Assembly: GCF_963675165.1 (NCBI RefSeq)
Contig: NC_087387.1
Coordinates: 2,221,501 to 2,285,500, forward strand
Length of the DNA stretch: 64,000 bases
DNA from: Halichondria panicea
Lineage: Eukaryota; Porifera; Demospongiae; Suberitida; Halichondriidae
Direction: 5' to 3'
Of this stretch, positions 58,489 to 64,000 are shown in pieces (the first letter of the stretch is position 1; every line of letters starts with the position of its first letter). Both the position numbers and the translations under genes were made by a program. The notes below the pieces were generated by a model that had not been told where the DNA came from, ran no database searches, and worked only from the letters and a program-made list of their open reading frames with translations.

Positions 58489-60654
58489 TTAAACTTGATT
58501 GTTAGCGACTTTCACTGGGAACATGCCCTTCATTGGTGGAGATGTTTTGCTTAGCAACGGAGATGATGGATGGCAGTCAGTCATGTAACCTGTAGACTTA
58601 TAGGATCTAACTTGTCTCTGTGAAGATGGGGAATAGTATTGAGGTGGGGTGGACAAGGGTTTCTCGTGAAGGCGTCTGTCAGTGGCCAAAAAAAAACAGT
58701 TAAGTAATGTGTAACAGATAAACTTGACATCAACTAATTATCTTTCAGGAACTTACTTTATCTCTTTCTTGCATTTTTTGTACTTTTCTTCAACGTGTGT
58801 CAATTCTTCCTGTAATTGCTCGTTGGTACTTTCTAGTCTTGTAATTTTGGATTCTGTCTTTGTTAGCTTTTCTCGTAAATCATTCAACATTGCCTTCTCC
58901 TAAAAAATTAATGTTATCCATTTCACTATAATAATTATATTGTCTATATACGTACGTCTTCATGTTTACCTGAGAGAGTGATGCATGAAGTGAGTAAACT
59001 ACTTTGAAGATATCCATGTCCTCTTCGAACAATTGTATCTTTTGTCGGGTCCATATGGAAAATTCAGACAGACCTTCTTTGAGTACAGTTGACTCAGTGT
59101 GTAGCAACTATATTAAATGGTATGAATCATGCACAATTATTCCGCTTTACTTGTACTTACAGCACATTCTTTTTTGTAAGTAGCTCTCTCATTGGCTCTC
59201 TTTGATCTCACACTATTGAGGTCACTCTCCATACGCTGTGTAAACACTCAAAAATTCATAGCAGCATGAATTTCATTACAGATAATTGTCACCTCTTTCT
59301 CCTCTTGAAGTGCAATGATATCATTCTTTGCGTTCTCCAAAGCTGTAATAAAATCTGACGGAACCGTTGCTTGATCGTTGACAGTCACTGTGGGCACTAT
59401 CTTTTTTGAATCAACCATAGGGGCTGTTTGGGTGCTACAGTCTCTCGTTGTAGCTGCTGCCAATTTGTACCTATAGGTTAATGGGGAACAAATGACGCTT
59501 GCATGTCTTAGGAAGGGCTTGAACGCAGAATCACTCACCTTCGAGGTATGACTGCTGGACTGTATGATAGAGGGGTACTGGTACCACTACGTGCTCCAGG
59601 GGTTATTTGGTCAGAGCTCACTACTAATAGCGGAGGCGAACATTTTTTTCCACTTGGTGGCAATCTAATATAAATAGCTAATTATTACATATATATACAC
59701 ATGCATAATTATGGGTCTAGCTATAATTTTGACACATAATGATGAGTATACTATGACTAGCTATATACTACATTAGGTATAAAATACAGTATATAGACCA
59801 ATTACTTTGCGGTTGGCGTGACTGTTTCAGTGGTGACAACATCACGTCGTGATGAATTTGAGCTCTCTCTTGGTGTGACAATATTCTCTTTGACGTCATT
59901 TTCATTGATCAGATCTGTCAAGCTTTGGCTCCTATCTCGCTGTCTGTTTACACTTAGTAGTGTAGACTGTGTTGCAGCTGACTCTATCTCGAGCTTTCGT
60001 ACTTTGAGTATCAACTCCTCTTTTTGCTTATTAGATATCTGCAATTTCTTCCTAAGGTCGTTACCGAGTAATCTCTCTTCTAAACAGTTTCTTTCCAGGG
60101 AGATGAGCTTCTCTGTTAAATCACTCCTTCCAACAGCCCCCTTTAACAGTGCATTCTCCATAGTAAGATCTAAATGAAGGTATATATATCGTATACATGC
60201 AGTTGTATAATTATATATACGGTATACACGACTTTTACATGCATTATTTTAACGATTGGTGCATGAATTATGTGAACTTCTATAGAACATAGCTATAAAA
60301 CATAGAACATTGGCCAAATTGATTCGGTAATCCCTATGTATACCTAGATTCACTATCTGGCTAGATCTATTAATTTCTCTAGACTATTGCAAACCCAATC
60401 GATGTAAGCTGGATGTCTACGTATACCTCACCTTCCATATTTTTCTTCAGCGTTTTTATCCGCCCCAGAGCAAGATCTCTCTCCCTCTGCAAATCGATCA
60501 CTTCCTCCATCATTACAGCAGCTCTATGCTCCTGCAACAGACGAATTTGCTCTCTCATCTTTTGTTCCATGGCAGTTACTGCAATGCTTTGATGAGAGGA
60601 GTTGATGGGCTGGCACTCATCTCCTACAACAGCTTTCCCTCCTTGTACTGACAT
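58489..60654 (-). CDS. coiled-coil protein, eight exons, complete
   Basis: Exons 60432-60654, 59806-60169, 59539-59664, 59293-59470, 59161-59235, 58970-59107, 58757-58899 and 58489-58675 join in frame to 477 residues. Start is MSVQGGKAVVGDE. Long heptad-rich helices follow: EQKMREQIRLLQEHRAAVMM with EVIDLQRERDLALGR; a Lys/Glu-rich helix around RNCLEERLLGNDLRKKL; and NDLREKLTKTESKITRLEST with NEQLQEELTHVEEKYKK. Between them are Ser/Pro-rich linkers (RSGTSTPLSYSPAVIP) and the tail is STPPQYYSPSSQRQ. This resembles cytoskeletal or centrosomal scaffold proteins, but I do not recognise the family. It is divergent from the sterol oxidase gene, 976 bp apart. Confidence 0.82.
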
Positions 60655-61630
60655 GCTGCTGTGTGTGTTAGTAGTAGACTGACAACACTTGGTATAAACT
60701 CAGGGGCGTAGGGAGGGGGAGGGCTTTGGGGGCTGGAGCCCCCCCTTTCTCTGCAAAAACTACACTAAGAGCCCACCTTCTCTGATGAGTCTTCAGCCTG
60801 GGAATTACTGGTATAGATTAGTGGCAGACAAACAGCATGTCCAAGAGCTAGCTATACTATACTAGTAACTTTGATTCTTTAGTGCAACTAAGCTAGCTAG
60901 CTACGGCTAGCTAGCTAGCTTTAGCAGTATTATTAATTGAAGCAAGGTGTGGCTATTTCTTGCACATGCGCAATGAGTCATTAATTAGGGGGTGTGGCTC
61001 CTGGTCACCGGAATTTTCGGCGCTCCGCGCCAAGTAGTTTCTGGCGCGAACAGCTCAGCCCCCCCTTCCTCAAATTCCTGCCTACGCCCCTGAAACTAGA
61101 CTACGTTTGAGCCCCACCCCCTTTAAAGCATTTTGTCTGAGACTGGCCATAACTATAGCTGATCATTGGCATTGCCTCAATCATCTATGGGCTAGCTAGA
61201 TATTATCACAAGCTTACCTGCACTGAAAATACTTCTCTAACTATAGTTAATTCTGCTCCAGAGTTCTGGTTCTGCTACACTATATACTAGCACTGTACAC
61301 AACCTCAAATACAGGTAAGGGGGCGCTCCTGCATGCAAAATGAGACCCTCCCATTATGGGCGTGGTCAGGTGGATAAGAAAATAAATCAGCTGAGGTACG
61401 TATACACGGTAAAAAGGTGAGCTGTTTTTCCACATCATTATTTTACCCACACATTCTTTTGTTTTTGCATGTGCTATGCACACCCCAGTTATGGTATGAG
61501 CAGTAGTTAGCAATGCACACACCATTCCACACAGATTAAAAGAAAGTCACTATTCAACTTGCACGTCCAGACAGCTAAGATATTCATCAAGTGATTGTAA
61601 GTCTACTGCTCACTCACCCTCAATAAGGAG
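60655..61630. promoter_or_regulatory. shared 5' region of two divergent genes
   Basis: The coiled-coil gene starts at 60654 (minus) and the sterol oxidase at 61631 (plus), so both promoters should lie here. A CAGGG-ended element occupies 60701-61092, close to the coiled-coil start, and CTAGCTAGCTAG runs lie near 60893-60920. No TATA box is assigned. Confidence 0.45.
60701..61092. mobile_element. CAGGG-ended element with 5-bp duplication AAACT
   Basis: CAGGGGCGTAGGGAGGGGGA at the left is mirrored by right TTCCTGCCTACGCCCCTG. AAACT lies on both sides. A 392-bp non-autonomous element, hAT5-like by inference. It sits just upstream of the coiled-coil gene. Confidence 0.8.
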
Positions 61631-63669
61631 ATGTCTGTGGATTCAGACTATATACTGAAGAGTGTCTATGAGACTGCATCCATTGTGGGAAACAGCACTG
61701 TACCTTTTGAAGGCTATGTCAAGACAGGATGGAACGCCATGACAGACAGATATTCACACTTCACCATTGCTGTGCTTTTCTCTGTGATTCTGCACGAGGT
61801 GAGTATTAGTGCAGCAACTGCATGTTTGTGTGGTTCCCATCCATTGTTTGATAATCCACTCTAAGGGCGTACTGTAAGCTTATACGCGCCCTTGGCTATA
61901 TATTGTTACTGCTACAGTTGATCAAGTAATACAATGTGCTGTGCGTTACTTACATTTCTTCCTGGAGGCATAATTATCAACTATCTGCGCATGCATATCG
62001 TTACATACATTTCTTCCTGGAAGCGTAATTATAGTCAGGGCTGCATTGAGGGGGGGGGGCGAGGGGGGTAATTCGCCCCCCCCTAGGATCTGGCAGATTC
62101 GGCATTTGTACTGCGATGACTTCCCCCCTACATTTTTCATTTGCGCAATTCGCCCCCTCTGATCCAAAGTCCTGGATGCAGCCCTGATAGTGCATACATA
62201 CTAGAGGATAAATATTGTTTGTTTGCTTAATGTTAATGTTAGTGTTTGGTTTCACTCTTGCAGATTACTTACTTCGGTCTAAGTACGCCTGGATTTCTGG
62301 CCCAATTTCTCCCCTTCATGAGGAGATTCAAAATACAGGTTTGTACACACAAGTATATAGTTGTGGTGACTCAGCTTGAAATAACTCGTGGTAAATTAAT
62401 TGGCCATTCGTTTCCTATTGTCAATGTGTTCCGTTTGTTATATTCATAGCCGTGGTTGGTCCAGATGTGACCTCATGTCTTGCATGTGATCAGGTGATCC
62501 CCTCACCCCATGTATATCATTCGGGTGCACGTATAACCATTATTTTGTACGTTTCAGTTTATACCTCGAGCTGGTTAGCTATCATCCTGAGATCTCACAG
62601 CGCCGCTTTATGAATTTTATGAATGTCTTGTCCCACTATTTACCGGCATAGAATTAAGCTTGTGTGTTCAGTCCCCTTATACTGTCTTTTATTAGCTATT
62701 GATGCCTTCGGTGTCACTGTAGTTACTATAGCTTCCACCTCACTGCCGTATATACTAACCCTGCATGCATGGACATGTACCGTTGATATATTATATCTGT
62801 AGGTGAAAATGCTGAGTGTTGTTGCTGGTACTCAGTAAAAGTATTTTCTTATTCATGCTTGTGTATAGAAATACATATCTTTAATGGGTACAGGAGAAGC
62901 CTGAGTCGACTAAAGTGCAGTGGAATTGTTTCGTTTACATCCTACTCAACCACTTCTTTATACAGGTATACAGTACACCTACCTATATAGTACATGTTGT
63001 ACATGTTTAGTACAAGTCACATGCAGTAAGCACATTCTTGATTAATTGTCCGATGAATGTGTTTATTCTATACGATGCATGTACATTAATAATCAGTACA
63101 TACGTGATCTCCTAATTTTCATGAACAACTTTTGACCATGCCGTCTCTTCCCATCTGTCTACATGCATACAGGCACCTATGATAGCTGGGATGTATCACT
63201 TCAACTACTACATGGGAGTGAAGTATGAGTATGATGACATCCCACGCTGGTGAGTTGTTGTTGCACTTGATAGAACTATTAGTAATATGCATCTAAAGGT
63301 CTGCGCTCACTTGAAAGCCATTTGAAAGTGTTGTTTTACCGACAGTTAATTACCTCATAGCCAGCTCGAGCATGCACATGTGTGTGGTGGTTATAGCATT
63401 GTTTTGTAAGGACTGTTTTAATTCCTTCATGTAGCGGTGTTTGGTTTGTACATGTATTTTTGTCTGATAGTGAAATATTGCGTTTTGTGACAGGTACGTG
63501 GTGATCCCTCAGCTGGTGGCTTGTCTGATGATTGAGGACACCTGGCATTATTTCATGCATCGACTTCTTCATCACAAACGTATCTACAAACACATTCACA
63601 AAATCCACCACCACCATCAGCAACCGTTTGGGTTAACAGCCGAGTACGCCCACCCTCTGGAAACAGTCA
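61631..63669 (+). CDS. MSMO1: C4-methylsterol monooxygenase, first five exons (runs off the window)
   Basis: Exons 61631-61798, 62264-62338, 62894-62965, 63173-63249 and 63494-63669 join in frame (phases 0, 0, 0, 2, 1). The protein starts [20 protein letters not shown]. Hydrophobic segments fit membrane spans in the ER ([34 protein letters not shown]). Then come the fatty-acid-hydroxylase His clusters: [12 protein letters not shown] (HxxHH type) and [12 protein letters not shown], with EYAHPLE. These bind the di-iron centre that oxidises the C4 methyl group of sterol precursors. The final His cluster and C-terminus lie beyond 64000. The related fungal enzyme is ERG25. Other members of the superfamily are possible, but the WxFMHRxLHH and EYAHPxE signatures favour MSMO1. 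Confidence 0.88.
62036..62186. mobile_element. CAGGG-ended element with 5-bp duplication ATAGT, in MSMO1 intron 1
   Basis: CAGGGCTGCATTGAGGGGGG at the left is mirrored by CCTGGATGCAGCCCTG at the right. ATAGT precedes and follows. 151 bp with internal CGCCCCCC runs. Confidence 0.8.
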
Positions 63670-64000
63670 GTAAGTGGAGTTGTCAGTACTAGAGCAGAGC
63701 ACTGTTTTGCTGAGTGGTGTGTACACTGTTCCATGTTCAATTTGTTCATGGCTCTTAATACCATGTCCTTTATACTAGCTAGGGTTGTGTAGCTACATGT
63801 ACATTGTAGTAACTGTTACTAGCTGTCAATGTGCATGCATAGTACTGCAGCTTAATGAATCAACATCTAACTTTATATCTTGAGGAGCTGCCCTGAACAG
63901 TGTTAGTAATGAAGAACCCACTGTTGTGTATGTCCTCACATGTGCACACACAGACACACCTTACGACTCTATCACCCCATCCACACGCACGCACAGTTCT
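63670..64000 (+). other. MSMO1 intron, continuing past the window
   Basis: Begins with GTAAGT. No acceptor plus His-rich last exon is seen before the end. A short AC/CGCA tract lies near 63940-63995. Confidence 0.5.

Noticed and set aside
59818-60177. 119-codon plus-strand frame
   Set aside because: Antisense shadow of coiled-coil exon 2, whose splice sites and frame are consistent on the minus strand.

Overview
The window looks like a metazoan nuclear genome, most probably a demosponge. That is inference. It rests on AT-rich DNA, very short GT-AG introns (often 45-80 bp), a very high density of short inverted-repeat elements, and the gene content: a receptor tyrosine kinase with an unusual ectodomain, a caspase carrying double-stranded-RNA-binding domains, CARD-like domains, TRIM and histone H4 sequences, and a sterol oxidase. 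I identified no tRNA, rRNA or CRISPR array.

Layout. 0-10 kb is a decayed accessory region: a hAT-like element with a small internal reading frame, a Ty3/gypsy RNase H remnant, a broken SMARCE1/BAF57-like HMG-box gene, a deleted histone H4 that keeps its 3' processing signals, and a frameshifted TRIM gene into which H4 sequence has been inserted and duplicated. 10.4-33.2 kb (minus strand) reads as one 24-exon receptor tyrosine kinase gene of about 2,627 residues: signal peptide, three tandem [IgGFc-binding, Calx-beta, Sushi] modules, one more Sushi, a transmembrane segment, a kinase domain with all key motifs, and a tyrosine-rich tail. Every module boundary is phase 1. Relics of the signal-peptide exon lie between modules. 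33.3-42.5 kb holds almost only repeats: RecQ-like and PIF1/Helitron remnants, two inverted-repeat elements built from a 7-bp minisatellite, and a 28-bp tandem repeat.

42.5-56.6 kb (plus strand) is the most interesting part. A caspase reads through four phase-1 junctions into an exon encoding two double-stranded-RNA-binding domains (540 residues). Directly downstream, a four-exon gene encodes a 367-residue protein with a CARD-like domain at each end and a weak RHIM-like motif between them. A five-copy tandem array fills its first intron. This reads as a candidate dsRNA-sensing and death-fold signalling locus. 58.5-60.7 kb (minus strand) encodes an eight-exon coiled-coil protein. 61.6 kb to the window end (plus strand) holds the first five exons of a C4-methylsterol monooxygenase, running off the edge.

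Mobile-element biology is rich. Four CAGGG-ended elements have target duplications that are, or are consistent with, 5 bp. A TAGCCTCGA...TCGAGGCTA palindrome family makes 9-bp duplications. TA-flanked elements resemble pogo/Tigger. Many hairpin elements end in TACCGTATA...TATACGGTA. Gene models were built by hand from splice signals and reading frames; no transcripts or database searches were available.
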